Assembly: GCF_905207245.1 (NCBI RefSeq)
Contig: NZ_CAJLKP010000076.1
Location: 1-30,213, forward strand
DNA: 30,213 nucleotides
Source of the DNA: an uncultured Bacteroides sp.
Lineage (GTDB): Bacteria > Bacteroidota > Bacteroidia > Bacteroidales > Bacteroidaceae
Direction: 5' to 3'
Part shown: one piece after another, positions 1 to 8,222 of the stretch
Position numbering within the stretch: the stretch's first letter is position 1
Layout of the letters: the number at the start of each line of letters is the position of its first letter
Notes under the pieces: generated by a model
What the model was told of the DNA's origin: nothing
Databases searched by the model: none
The model's input: the letters and a program-made list of their open reading frames with translations, nothing else
Translations under genes and position numbers: made by a program

Positions 1-3000
1 CCTCCAACAATGCATTGAAGTCTCCCTGCTTTCCAAGCACCTCATCCGTCATGCTACCCAGCAGCTTGATATACTCCTTGAACTTCTCGTCGGCGGACAG
101 GTCGGCATTCTGCGTCACGTCCAGCATCTCCTTCTGGGCCTTTTCAAAGATGTCACCGAACAATGTGGAATAGATCATTTGTTTGCCAAGACTCTCCAGC
201 ATTTCCGATACACTCTCGTAATAGGCTGTGGCGGCATCCTTACCATTTGCCCATGAATCCACAAGCGTATCGGTCAGAGTGCCTCCAAGGTCCCCGAAGA
301 TGTCCGTCAGATAATCATTTACCTTTTCTACGGCTTCCTGGTATGCTTTCCAGTAGTCCGACATTTCCTGCAGGTACTGCTGGTTCTCCGCACTTAACTT
401 GCCGAAGGTATCCGACCCTATAAACTTTTCCAACGCGTCCTGATTGACGGTACCGTCCGCATTGAATAATTCAGGTACGGCATCCTTCAAAGACTTGTAT
501 TTTGCGGAACGGAACCAGGTCTTATGCTGTACTTTCACCTGCATGTTTGCGATGGAATCGCCCAAAGACTTATATGTATTCTTCAGTCCCATGGCCTCCA
601 CCGTCGCTCCCGCAAATCCTGTGAATATCTTGCGGTTCTTTATCTTGTCCAGCGTGCCATTATACCTGTCCAACGCTTCCCTGGCAAGGTCCACATTCTT
701 GATAGCGTTGCCCCACAGGTCATCACCGAATATGCTTTTTTTGTCAGTGGATATCTCCGCGTTCAGTTTGACAAGCGCCAGTTCATAGTTCAACTTAGCC
801 ATTTCCTTGCGGAATTCCTCCATATAGTCCGTACGTTTAAAAAGGCTTACAATAGCAGTTGCCACCTTCAGGGCCGCTGATATGATGGCAAGGATGACGG
901 ATGCCTTCTCTACAGTAGAGATGGATTCCGCCGCAACTTTGCTGGTGCCTTCTATGCTTTCCGCCGAATTTTCCGACAGAGTAGTTATGCCGTCAATGAT
1001 ACTCAGCGTAGATGTGACTATGGTACCGGCAGTCTTAATGATATCACCGGCCACATCTCCCACAGAACCGCCTATATCGTTGAAGGAATCTTCCACATCT
1101 CCCAGCACGCGGTTCAGGTCGGACCATTCTTTGATACTTTTCTTGTTGTCCTTACTTTGCTCAGGGGTATTCACCTTGCTGCTGACCGTATTCTTCAGGG
1201 TGCTCACCTTGGCACGCTTTGTTGCCAGCCCCTTGTCATCCGGATTCAGGAATTCCGCCCGCTCCAATTCCCGTTCCGCTTCCACAAGCAGGCGTTGCAG
1301 TTCTTCGAGGTTGAGATTTACCACATTGGCCGCCCAAGACTTGAATACTTCCTCACGGGCGGCGAACTCGTTGTCTATATCCTCCAAGGCCTTTTCCTTC
1401 TGATAATCTAGTTCGCTGAGGGTTTCATCGGAGGCGCCGCCTTTCTGCAAGACATCGCGCTTGTCATCGAAACTTTTCTCCGTGGATGTGCGTTTGGTGA
1501 TATATCCCTGGAATTGCTTCGCGTATTCTTCCAGCTTCTTGCGCTCCTTTTCAGTGGCCTCCTTATTGATCTTATCCAGTTCACCTTCATAAATAAGAAG
1601 GGCGGCGGCACGTTCGGTGCCTGCATCGTTCTGAACTTGTTTATACTCATCCGGGCTCACCTTTTTACCGCTTTGCTTGGCATGGTCCAGCTTGTCCTTC
1701 ATTTTCTTCTCCTGCCGGTCAATGCGTGACAGTTCTTCCTGATATTCCAGTTTAGCCAGTTTACGACGCTTTTCGTATCCCTCCTGCATCACCTGGACGG
1801 TAGCGGCTTCCAATTTCTGTTGGGCACGGAGGCGGGCGTCGGCAAGTTCGGTCCGGTAATCACTCTTATCGGTACCGGTTCCTCCCTTATCTTTTTTCCC
1901 TGTGATGGCTTCCAGTTTCTTTTCCTCTTCTTCAATGACTTTTATAGCATCACCATAACCCACTTTATTAGTCAATTTCTTCAAGGCTTTTCTCTTTTCA
2001 GCAATACTGCTCTCCAACTCTTCAACAGACCCTGTGATAACAGTATTTATATTTGTTCCTTCCCGAATCCGTTTAGCTTCATCCTGAAACTCTTCTGCAC
2101 GTTTTAAGGCGTCTTCTTCCGCATCATATACCTCTTTCAGCTTATTGTTATAAGCAACAACGGCAGGATCACTGCCAAACTGATTTGTGGTACCACCGCC
2201 GAAGAACTTGGAAATTTTTCCTCCCTTTCCAAACCAAGGGCGATTTGTTTCTATACCTTCAGATTTTATTTTGTCGCCTTTGTCCCCTTCCTCTACAGCT
2301 TGATCAATCCACTTCCTTGCTTTTTGTTCCAACACAAGAACCTGTATATAATCGGAACTCTTTTGCATAAGTGTATCATACCATTCGCTCAGCGTCTGAT
2401 AATAACCGAATGCCTCACCATAAGTGCTATTCAATTCCGTAACCTTCCTACGCTCTTCATCCTTGCTACCTTTAAAATTCTTGATAGACTTGATGACCTG
2501 ATCCAATTCAAACCGGGCTTTAACCAGTGTTCCGTTGGCTTCTTTTTCCACTTCATAAGTCTTTTGCATGGACTCGCGAAGTTCATCCAAAGCTGTTTTT
2601 CCACCAAATAGTCCTTTTATCCAGTTACCAATCTCCTTTCCATACACCACCGTCAGCGTAATAGCCGCCGCCATCACCGTCTGCCATGAAAACAATGACG
2701 TCAGCAACTGTTTCCAGATGGGTGTCGCCTTCTTACCTGCCGCTGTCATCAACTCATACTCTTTCCGTGCCGATGCCACCGCATCCGTAAACATCGGAAT
2801 GTTATTGGATATCGCCAGGAAGAACATCTGCGGCCCCATCGCCAGCGCCGGAAGCTCGCGGGCGATCTGTTGCATGCTCATCTTGACGTTGTTCAGCTTC
2901 GGCGCCGGGTCATACCGCATTATAGGCGTGTCATTACTGTCCTGTTTGGCCACTTCATACTTCATCAGTGTTTCCGTCAGCGAACGCACCTGTGCTTCCA

Positions 3001-3460
3001 GTGCCTTTATTTTTACCGTATCTTCCGGATTGACAACACCCGTTGCCGCTGATTCCAGCGACTTCTGTCTCAGTGAGTCTATATCCTTCTGGATATTGAT
3101 GATAATGGCCTTCACCCTCTCTCCGGAACTCTCCATGCCCCTAATCTCATCCGTAATGTAACCCGACAGGTCTATATCCGGCTTCACCGGAACTTCCGCC
3201 TGCTTCTTCAGGCGTTTCAGTTCTTCCTCCAGTTCCACGATCTTGCCTTTCAGCGCCTGTATGTCCGCCAGGTCGGAAGGTGAGGAAACGCCCGTAGACA
3301 ACGCATCCTTGAATGCGGACTGCAAGCCGGTCAATTCCTTTTTTAGGATATTGATCACTTCCTGCATCTGCGTCTCCAGTCCGGTGATATTGCGTTCTGC
3401 CGACTGCATACCTGCGCGGGTCCTGTCATCCAGGAATATTTCAAGTCTTATGGGTTCCAT
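1..3460 (-). CDS. Tail tape measure protein (3' end outside window)
   Basis: The frame is open from an ATG at 3460 to the window edge, giving at least 1,153 residues. The protein should set tail length and span the tail lumen. The N-terminal ~110 residues and the long middle part (roughly residues 330-800) are charged and rich in K, E, Q and A, as expected for coiled coil. Two hydrophobic stretches lie near residues 247-277 and 850-875, the second followed by a basic end (SLFKR). The gene starts one base after the stop of the tail chaperone frameshift ORF, the standard siphovirus order (tube, chaperones, tape measure). Its size and place are the main evidence; no enzymatic motif is seen. Long plus-strand frames here are shadows. 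The true C-terminus is missing. Confidence 0.9.
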   Translation of the reverse strand, partial: MEPIRLEIFLDDRTRAGMQSAERNITGLETQMQEVINILKKELTGLQSAFKDALSTGVSSPSDLADIQALKGKIVELEEELKRLKKQAEVPVKPDIDLSGYITDEIRGMESSGERVKAIIINIQKDIDSLRQKSLESAATGVVNPEDTVKIKALEAQVRSLTETLMKYEVAKQDSNDTPIMRYDPAPKLNNVKMSMQQIARELPALAMGPQMFFLAISNNIPMFTDAVASARKEYELMTAAGKKATPIWKQLLTSLFSWQTVMAAAITLTVVYGKEIGNWIKGLFGGKTALDELRESMQKTYEVEKEANGTLVKARFELDQVIKSIKNFKGSKDEERRKVTELNSTYGEAFGYYQTLSEWYDTLMQKSSDYIQVLVLEQKARKWIDQAVEEGDKGDKIKSEGIETNRPWFGKGGKISKFFGGGTTNQFGSDPAVVAYNNKLKEVYDAEEDALKRAEEFQDEAKRIREGTNINTVITGSVEELESSIAEKRKALKKLTNKVGYGDAIKVIEEEEKKLEAITGKKDKGGTGTDKSDYRTELADARLRAQQKLEAATVQVMQEGYEKRRKLAKLEYQEELSRIDRQEKKMKDKLDHAKQSGKKVSPDEYKQVQNDAGTERAAALLIYEGELDKINKEATEKERKKLEEYAKQFQGYITKRTSTEKSFDDKRDVLQKGGASDETLSELDYQKEKALEDIDNEFAAREEVFKSWAANVVNLNLEELQRLLVEAERELERAEFLNPDDKGLATKRAKVSTLKNTVSSKVNTPEQSKDNKKSIKEWSDLNRVLGDVEDSFNDIGGSVGDVAGDIIKTAGTIVTSTLSIIDGITTLSENSAESIEGTSKVAAESISTVEKASVILAIISAALKVATAIVSLFKRTDYMEEFRKEMAKLNYELALVKLNAEISTDKKSIFGDDLWGNAIKNVDLAREALDRYNGTLDKIKNRKIFTGFAGATVEAMGLKNTYKSLGDSIANMQVKVQHKTWFRSAKYKSLKDAVPELFNADGTVNQDALEKFIGSDTFGKLSAENQQYLQEMSDYWKAYQEAVEKVNDYLTDIFGDLGGTLTDTLVDSWANGKDAATAYYESVSEMLESLGKQMIYSTLFGDIFEKAQKEMLDVTQNADLSADEKFKEYIKLLGSMTDEVLGKQGDFNALLE

Positions 3461-3461
3461 C

Positions 3462-4201
3462 TCAGCCTTCCTCTTCTTCTAATTTTCGTAAATAACTTAG
3501 CGGATCATTGTCTCCCGAAGCGGGCTTCCTGTTCTCTTCCGCCTCCAGTTCACGCAGGTACTCCAGCGTCGTTTTCTTCCGTCCGTCCACATGCCGGGGA
3601 TAATCCTGCCACATCAGCATTAGCGTCGGATAATTAACGCCACGCATGATGTATTTCAAGCTCCAGCCCGTGTCACGGGCTATCTGTCCTATCAGTCCGA
3701 ACGGGCTATGTGCGGGTTCCGTGTACCCCTTTAACTCCCGTTCTACCTTTTTCCGTGGCTCAGGTTTGGCGACATCAGGTTCATCACCTGGGCCAATCTG
3801 ATAATATTTCCGAAAGGGACAGTGTTCATGGTGCCGATGGCGAGCATCCAGGCCTCTTCCAGTGCCGCCGGATGCATGCAGTTCCTCAGCATCCACGCCA
3901 CCGGACGGTTCAATAACCGGCCCAGCAACCAGCCGCGGACAATGCCGTAAGCCACCATGCGGCTCACCGTCTTCGTATGCTTACGCATGAAATCCAGTTT
4001 CTGCTCGAAGGTGTATTTCTCCAGGTCCGTGTATTTCACGCCCATCCTCAGGTACATCTTCGATATGCGCACGCGGCTTTCCATATTCGGCACCCGCATC
4101 ACCCAGCGCATATGCCTGCCGCCGGGAAGACGAAGCGGCAAAGAGATGCCGTTGTCCGCCAATACCTTTGCCGCTAAGAGTTCGATGTTAAAGTCCGTCA
4201 T
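3462..4201 (-). CDS. Tail assembly chaperone, -1 frameshift (G-T type) product
   Basis: A second open frame, ending at 3462, overlaps the upstream chaperone ORF and lies in its -1 frame. Its part after the upstream stop (about 95 residues, acidic, ending in EEEEG) looks coded but has no sensible start of its own. At 3746-3754 the minus strand reads GGAAAAAGG directly before the upstream TAG stop, so a slip by one base on the A run gives a ~246-residue fusion. A GAACGGG/CCCGTTC pair (3737-3743 with 3699-3705) could form structure just after the slip site. Frameshifted chaperone pairs before the tape measure gene are well known in long-tailed phages. The slip site is not a perfect heptamer, so efficiency is unknown. 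Confidence 0.7.
3743..4201 (-). CDS. Tail assembly chaperone, short (G-type) product
   Basis: A 152-residue protein encoded directly after the tail tube gene and before the tape measure gene. Position and the overlapping -1 frame identify it as the unshifted chaperone that coats the tape measure protein during tail assembly. The sequence is basic with many M, R and L residues, and no catalytic motif is seen. The ATG at 4201 sits a few bases after the tail tube stop. It ends at a TAG immediately behind an AAAAAGG run, the expected place for programmed frameshifting. The role is assigned by gene order and frameshift layout rather than by recognised residues. Confidence 0.72.
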   Translation of the reverse strand: MTDFNIELLAAKVLADNGISLPLRLPGGRHMRWVMRVPNMESRVRISKMYLRMGVKYTDLEKYTFEQKLDFMRKHTKTVSRMVAYGIVRGWLLGRLLNRPVAWMLRNCMHPAALEEAWMLAIGTMNTVPFGNIIRLAQVMNLMSPNLSHGKR

Positions 4202-4206
4202 GGGTA

Positions 4207-4707
4207 TCAGCCTTCAGGATTCACTGCCGGAGCGCCTGTTTCGGGATCAATGCCTTTGGCGAATATCTTCAGGCTTTTCCCCTTGTCATCTTTCAGCAAC
4301 TCTATGTTCAGTCCCAGTGCCAGCACTCCCTGCGAGTTGATGCCATTGGCAAAATCATTGCCTGTCACTTTCGCGTTGAAGAAACGGATGGTTTCACCGC
4401 TGTCGCAGCTGATATCCATCGGGGCCGTCTTTTCCCATTTTTCGGGCGGCTCCCAGTTGCCATTGGCATCTTTGGTACCTCCGATTGTATTCACCAGATT
4501 TTCCGTAGACAGGTCTATCAGGTTACAGGTAAACGCTTTCTTACCGGGATTACTGGTAATGGTGGCAATGGGGCCGTCCTTCACCTGGGCGGCATAGACA
4601 TCCACCTGTGTAGGGGCTGTGCCTGCCGGTTGGAGGCCCTGTTCATCTATCCATCCGATTACCTTCCCGTCGAATTTCACCTGGTTTAATCCATATATCG
4701 CATTCAT
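4207..4707 (-). CDS. Major tail tube protein
   Basis: A 166-residue, mostly beta-type protein without signal peptide or membrane segment. It is rich in G, T, N and D, with hydrophobic/polar alternation as in tail tube subunits. It lies between the lysis genes and the tail chaperone, where the major tail protein of a siphovirus is expected, and no sheath gene accompanies it. The C-terminus has a proline/glycine tail (PETGAPAVNPEG). The ATG at 4707 is 7 bases beyond the upstream stop. Identification is by size, composition and synteny. Confidence 0.75.
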   Translation of the reverse strand: MNAIYGLNQVKFDGKVIGWIDEQGLQPAGTAPTQVDVYAAQVKDGPIATITSNPGKKAFTCNLIDLSTENLVNTIGGTKDANGNWEPPEKWEKTAPMDISCDSGETIRFFNAKVTGNDFANGINSQGVLALGLNIELLKDDKGKSLKIFAKGIDPETGAPAVNPEG

Positions 4708-4714
4708 AAATTCT

Positions 4715-5257
4715 CTATTTTTTAGTTCCGTTTAACCGTCGTTTAATCAGTATCAGAACAAGAACGATGACGGCTGTCCGTCCTGTCCATATTTGAAACC
4801 ACTGCCAGCCGGTAGGCTCGCGTACCACTTCAGGCGGCAGTTCCTTCACCTCTTCCGAAGTTTCATTCCTGATCCGTACCAGCTCTTCCGTCAGCAGGAT
4901 CACCTGCCGTGCCAGGCTGTCGCAGGTGGCGGTCACTTCAATGCTGTCGCCCGATATACGGGTAACGTCCACCATGGCCTGCCCGCTGCGCTTACTGAAG
5001 CCCGTCCCTATCGGTATAGTATTCAGTATCTCTGTCGGAAATACGGTCTTCGCCATGCTGGGCGGTACCGGTTCCTGTAGGAGCGCGAATCCTCTTCTGC
5101 TTTGCAGACTGTCTGTGCCGCTGACGGTCCGTGTCAATTGTCCCGGACTTTTGCAACTCGCTGCGGATAGGGCAATCAGCATAATGCTTGCAAGTAGAAG
5201 CCCTCTGTATAGTACGGTTAAGTTCGCGCACCGCCTTGTATAGTTTGATATTCTCAT
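4715..5257 (-). CDS. Lipoprotein with C-terminal membrane segment, u-spanin-like
   Basis: 180 residues. The N-terminus has a basic start, a hydrophobic core (GLLLASIMLIAL) and a lipobox-like LSAASC with Cys35, so the mature protein should be outer-membrane anchored. A periplasmic part with a probable helix (residues ~111-140) follows, and a C-terminal membrane segment at about residues 151-172 (WQWFQIWTG then TAVIVLVLILI) is capped by KRR. An N-terminal lipid anchor plus a C-terminal membrane helix is the architecture of unimolecular spanins such as T1 gp11, which fuse inner and outer membranes at lysis. It overlaps the upstream gene by 266 bases in another frame, as Rz1 does with Rz. Starting at ATG 5257 gives a full signal peptide; the next ATG would leave almost none. 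Confidence 0.65.
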   Translation of the reverse strand: MRISNYTRRCANLTVLYRGLLLASIMLIALSAASCKSPGQLTRTVSGTDSLQSRRGFALLQEPVPPSMAKTVFPTEILNTIPIGTGFSKRSGQAMVDVTRISGDSIEVTATCDSLARQVILLTEELVRIRNETSEEVKELPPEVVREPTGWQWFQIWTGRTAVIVLVLILIKRRLNGTKK

Positions 5258-5435
5258 TTTGCAGGTCTATTAAAGTTCCCGATAAATTGTCATACATCTC
5301 CTTATAGGTATCATTGCGCTCTTTGGCGGCGAGCACCTTCCTGTTCTCCTTATGCCTGAGCCACACCCAAAAAGAACCGATAAAGCCACTGGGTATGAGC
5401 CACTGGAGAATCTGTGTTATCAGTTCCGTTGTCAT
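4992..5435 (-). CDS. Small membrane/coiled-coil lysis-region protein, i-spanin-like
   Basis: 147 residues. An N-terminal hydrophobic segment (about residues 6-26) is followed by a charged, helical region (residues ~28-80) and a CKHYADCPIRSELQ stretch with two cysteines. After roughly residue 100 the sequence becomes low-complexity and R/D/T-rich; there it runs out of frame over the lipoprotein gene, so the tail is probably constrained by that gene. The N-in, helical topology resembles inner-membrane spanin subunits (Rz), but a holin or accessory role is also possible. It begins 14 bases past the lysozyme stop. Confidence 0.6.
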   Translation of the reverse strand: MTTELITQILQWLIPSGFIGSFWVWLRHKENRKVLAAKERNDTYKEMYDNLSGTLIDLQNENIKLYKAVRELNRTIQRASTCKHYADCPIRSELQKSGTIDTDRQRHRQSAKQKRIRAPTGTGTAQHGEDRISDRDTEYYTDRDGLQ

Positions 5436-5448
5436 GGCTAATTCATTT

Positions 5449-5847
5449 TTAGAGTAAGTTCCAACCGGCCAGCACGTCCGCCATCACCGCCGGCACCCCG
5501 TTCTCCACCTGCGACATCGCGGCGGCGAAAGCGCACATCGTTGCCCGGTTGTTCACATCGGGCACGTAGCTGGAAGGTACCTGCATTTCCCGACACACAC
5601 GGTTGATATAGCCGGATGTATTGTTCTCCACAGGCGGCGCCCACCGGTTGATGAAGTCGGCTATCGTGCGGCAGCCGTTCAATTTCCGATAGTTCTGCAA
5701 CAGCTTCAAGCCCGCCCGGTATCCGTAAGCCATGCTTTCAAACTGGCAGAATGACTTGTCCCATGAGGGGTAAACCTCTCCCCGCCAACGCGTGGCGGAG
5801 AGACGGATGTTCAGCGGGTTGTTGTTTCTCAGTCCTCGCGCGCCCAT
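5449..5847 (-). CDS. Peptidoglycan hydrolase (lysozyme/transglycosylase-like endolysin)
   Basis: 132 residues from ATG 5847, which overlaps the capsid stop as TGATG; a GTG one codon earlier is possible but less likely. The N-terminus has RGLRNNNPLNIR followed by W and G residues, then FCQFESMAYGYRAG and RWAPPVENNTSGYI. This set of motifs is typical of small cell-wall hydrolases found in Bacteroides prophages. No signal peptide is present, so export would need a holin or the enzyme may be virion-bound. It lies between capsid and spanin-like genes, forming a lysis cassette inside the structural operon. The catalytic acid cannot be named with certainty; Glu in PPVEN is a candidate. Confidence 0.75.
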   Translation of the reverse strand: MGARGLRNNNPLNIRLSATRWRGEVYPSWDKSFCQFESMAYGYRAGLKLLQNYRKLNGCRTIADFINRWAPPVENNTSGYINRVCREMQVPSSYVPDVNNRATMCAFAAAMSQVENGVPAVMADVLAGWNLL

Positions 5848-7028
5848 CACGGTTCCAGTTCAGAGTTCGGGTCTTCCGGTACCGGATTCTCAGATGCGGC
5901 AGACGCAGCAGCTGCGGCAGCTTCACGGCGAACCTGCGCCCAACGCTTTTCTGCCGGAACAGCCTGGTCCTTGCTCTGTGCCGTTGCACCGTCCCAGCTA
6001 TAGATGGCGCCGAATGCTTCCAGCTTCTTAGGCAGCACGATGTAGTAGTGGCGGAAGTTCACCAGACTTTCCTGCGTGGTCGGGTTGGTGCGCGCCTCGC
6101 TGTAATACATCTTCGTGCTTCCCTGCGCCTTGAACATGCGCGGACGGTAGAAAGAGAAAGAACCTTTCAGGTCGGTAGCCGCCGGAGTGGCATTATATGG
6201 CACCTTCACACCCGCTTTCGTGTAGTACGGGCAATTCACGTACGTGTACACCTCGAAGCCGAACATGTTCAGCAATTTCCCGGAGGTATAGTTGTAGTAC
6301 TTGTCCTTGAAGCTCTGGTCGGCTTCCAACAGGTCGTTCACATGGTCGGGGCAAAGAACGAGCACACGGCCGTCTTCGGGCACCTCCATGTTGTCGTAGG
6401 CACGCTTCAGGGCTATGATGTCCTTTACGGTCAGTTTCTTGCGTCCCGATTCGTCGGCCGCACCGCTGGTTGCGATAACCGGAGTCTTGTCCGTATGGCT
6501 GTAGGGAGCCAGGGCGTGGGCGGCTTTCTTGTACTTCACCGTCAGAATGGCATTGCCATGACGTTCCACGTCAGCGGAATACTTGTCGAAAGACAAGGCG
6601 TATAGCTGGTCGTCCGTCACGCGGGTGGCTTTCGTCTGGAACTTGTCCAGGCCTACCGGCACGTCACTTTCCGTCAAGTCCTGTGTGGGTATGGGATAGG
6701 TCGTATTGTTTACCAGCACGTCCGGATCACCGCCCACGTCCACCAAGTGAATCACTTCATTGTCCACCTTTGCGGAATAATCCGGAATACCGTTCAGCCA
6801 GTCCGCCTTCAGTCCGGCATTTAAGCGCTTTATCAATTCTCCGGTCCACACTTCCGTATATACACCCTCGAAGGCTGCACCTGCGGGCATAAAGTTTCCA
6901 AGCACTGCCGGGACAACCGCGCCCGCCACTGCACCTATTGCAGGGGTTACCCCTACCAATGACGCCAGAACCACACCCATCAGGACGTTGAACAGCGTGC
7001 CGCAAACAAATTTCAAGATAGAATTCAT
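5847..7028 (-). CDS. Major capsid protein
   Basis: 393 residues encoded directly after the protease/scaffold gene, the usual place of a major head subunit. The body (residues ~55-360) is a mixed alpha/beta sequence with YYNYTSGKLLNMFGFEVYTY and a C-terminal RHYYIVLPKKLEAFGAIYSW section, fitting an HK97-fold subunit. The last ~35 residues are A/E/P-rich and probably disordered. Oddly, the first ~50 residues are strongly hydrophobic (VLMGVVLASLVGVTPAIGAV), unlike most capsid proteins. They may be removed on maturation or act in scaffolding. Start at ATG 7028 follows a TTAATT-rich leader. Confidence 0.8.
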   Translation of the reverse strand: MNSILKFVCGTLFNVLMGVVLASLVGVTPAIGAVAGAVVPAVLGNFMPAGAAFEGVYTEVWTGELIKRLNAGLKADWLNGIPDYSAKVDNEVIHLVDVGGDPDVLVNNTTYPIPTQDLTESDVPVGLDKFQTKATRVTDDQLYALSFDKYSADVERHGNAILTVKYKKAAHALAPYSHTDKTPVIATSGAADESGRKKLTVKDIIALKRAYDNMEVPEDGRVLVLCPDHVNDLLEADQSFKDKYYNYTSGKLLNMFGFEVYTYVNCPYYTKAGVKVPYNATPAATDLKGSFSFYRPRMFKAQGSTKMYYSEARTNPTTQESLVNFRHYYIVLPKKLEAFGAIYSWDGATAQSKDQAVPAEKRWAQVRREAAAAAASAASENPVPEDPNSELEP

Positions 7029-7054
7029 TCGATTTGATTTTTAATTGTTAATTA

Positions 7055-7525
7055 TTAATTGAATTTCGGACATTCAATGCCGTATTCCGCCTTGTACAGC
7101 GCACGGTATTTGTCCGGTTCGTTCTCACGCATCAGCTTCAGCTGCCCTTCGGGTACCTCGCTGAGCTTGTTCCATTGCCCGGTTGCCATGCCGCCGCCCG
7201 TTGCGCCGCCGCCGGGATTGATCAGTTGCATCGGCTTGGTCACAGCCGCCATGCTGTCCAGCGTCAGTTTCAGGCTTTCGGCACCTACTGTCTTGCCCAG
7301 GTTAATGAAGTGATCCTTCTTGTCGGCATTGAACTTTCCGGCCTTGATGGCGTCATCCACCATCTGAGTGACACCTGCCAATTTCATGGCATCCAACTGT
7401 GTGCGCAGTTCCGTATTGGCGGTCTGATATCCCAGCAAGATGCCAACCTTGGCAAGAATCTCCGCTTCCGTTGCCGTCTCCGGCAGGCCCAGCTTCAGGG
7501 CGATAGCTTTGAAATCTACATTCAT
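7055..7525 (-). CDS. Possible internal-start scaffold protein (Mu gpZ-like)
   Basis: Within the protease gene, ATG at 7525 (Met174, MNVDFKAIALKLGL) is preceded on the minus strand by AGAAGAGACT, a purine-rich stretch at the right spacing. Residues just before it (KTNGGEAPQNNNSKTEET) look like a linker between protease and scaffold domains. In Mu and lambda the scaffold is made from an internal start in the protease gene. This is an inference from that precedent; no direct proof is in the sequence. Confidence 0.4.
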   Translation of the reverse strand: MNVDFKAIALKLGLPETATEAEILAKVGILLGYQTANTELRTQLDAMKLAGVTQMVDDAIKAGKFNADKKDHFINLGKTVGAESLKLTLDSMAAVTKPMQLINPGGGATGGGMATGQWNKLSEVPEGQLKLMRENEPDKYRALYKAEYGIECPKFN

Positions 7526-8044
7526 AGTCTCTTCTGTTTTAGAATTATTGTTTTGCGGAGCTTCTCCGCCGTTAGTTTTCAGTAAAGGAAGGGACGGGCA
7601 GTCTTCACCTGCCGCCAGCTTCAGTTCGTTGCCCCGATAACTGAGTTGCACGATATTGTCGTCATTGCCGCCCATATCCACCATGCTTACTTCAAGGAGC
7701 TTGCATTTGGTCACCGTAGGACGGGTTTGTCCCGGCTTCAGGAGTTCGGGAGCGTCGCTCGTCTCTATTACTTCAAAGAAGGGGCTGCACATTTTCAGCG
7801 TGCCCTTGTCAAACTGTTGTTTCAAGATTTTTGATTCATCCCGCACCTCGTCGAAGTAAGGCTCCCCGGTCACATCCTTTCCCTCTACCCGGAAATCATT
7901 GATGCAACCTATGATTTCTCCGCGACGGTGCATCCACAGCAGCAAGGGGTTTTGCCGGTATTGCCCGTAATCGATGCCGTCGGTCTTCACCCACGTGCCG
8001 AAGCAGTTTAAACTTTCACTTGATATCCTGATTCTTTTTCCCAT
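7055..8044 (-). CDS. Prohead protease / scaffold fusion (Mu gpI-like)
   Basis: 329 residues. The frame is open further upstream, but ATG 8044 is chosen because a good promoter ends about 20 bases before it and the upstream codons look non-coding. The N-terminal half carries WMHRR (His39), KMCSPFFE (Ser87) and LLEVSMVDMGGNDD, matching the spacing of a serine prohead protease. The C-terminal half (from Met174) is helical, acidic and ends with a glycine-rich segment and a conserved-looking tail, as in phage scaffolds. It precedes the capsid gene, as Mu I precedes its coat gene. A likely internal start at 7525 would yield the scaffold alone. Confidence 0.75.
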   Translation of the reverse strand: MGKRIRISSESLNCFGTWVKTDGIDYGQYRQNPLLLWMHRRGEIIGCINDFRVEGKDVTGEPYFDEVRDESKILKQQFDKGTLKMCSPFFEVIETSDAPELLKPGQTRPTVTKCKLLEVSMVDMGGNDDNIVQLSYRGNELKLAAGEDCPSLPLLKTNGGEAPQNNNSKTEETMNVDFKAIALKLGLPETATEAEILAKVGILLGYQTANTELRTQLDAMKLAGVTQMVDDAIKAGKFNADKKDHFINLGKTVGAESLKLTLDSMAAVTKPMQLINPGGGATGGGMATGQWNKLSEVPEGQLKLMRENEPDKYRALYKAEYGIECPKFN

Positions 8045-8065
8045 GATTTGCGTCTCATTTTGGCG

Positions 8066-8097
8066 CAAACTTACGGCTACGCACACAACCGCACAAA
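8066..8097 (-). promoter_or_regulatory. Leftward late promoter
   Basis: On the minus strand TAAGTTTG (8073-8066) matches the Bacteroides -7 consensus TAnnTTTG. TTTG (8097-8094) lies exactly 20 bases upstream, matching the -33 box. Transcription would begin about 20 bases before the protease ATG at 8044, so this promoter should drive the capsid-lysis-tail operon. Confidence 0.7.
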
Positions 8098-8114
8098 AAA
8101 GTGTGCAACGGTTG
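8086..8114. promoter_or_regulatory. Inverted-repeat operator at late promoter
   Basis: CAACCGCACA at 8086-8095 is mirrored by TGTGC (8102-8106) and CGGTTG (8109-8114), giving a dyad that covers the -33 box of the leftward promoter. A second, overlapping dyad, GCACAC (8081-8086) with GTGTGC (8101-8106), is also present. The position between divergent late operons suggests a binding site for a late activator or repressor. Confidence 0.45.
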
Positions 8115-8222
8115 CGATGAAGCGTGCAGCCTGTCCGCAATACCTTGCAACCACTCCGCCGTTTTTTCGATGCCTGCCGTAGGCTTCGCAACTTTGCCGC
8201 TATAATCAAGCAGTTAGAAGGT

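Noticed and set aside
5751..6605. 284-codon plus-strand frame opposite the capsid gene
   Set aside because: Shadow of the capsid gene; repetitive V/H/R composition and no motif.
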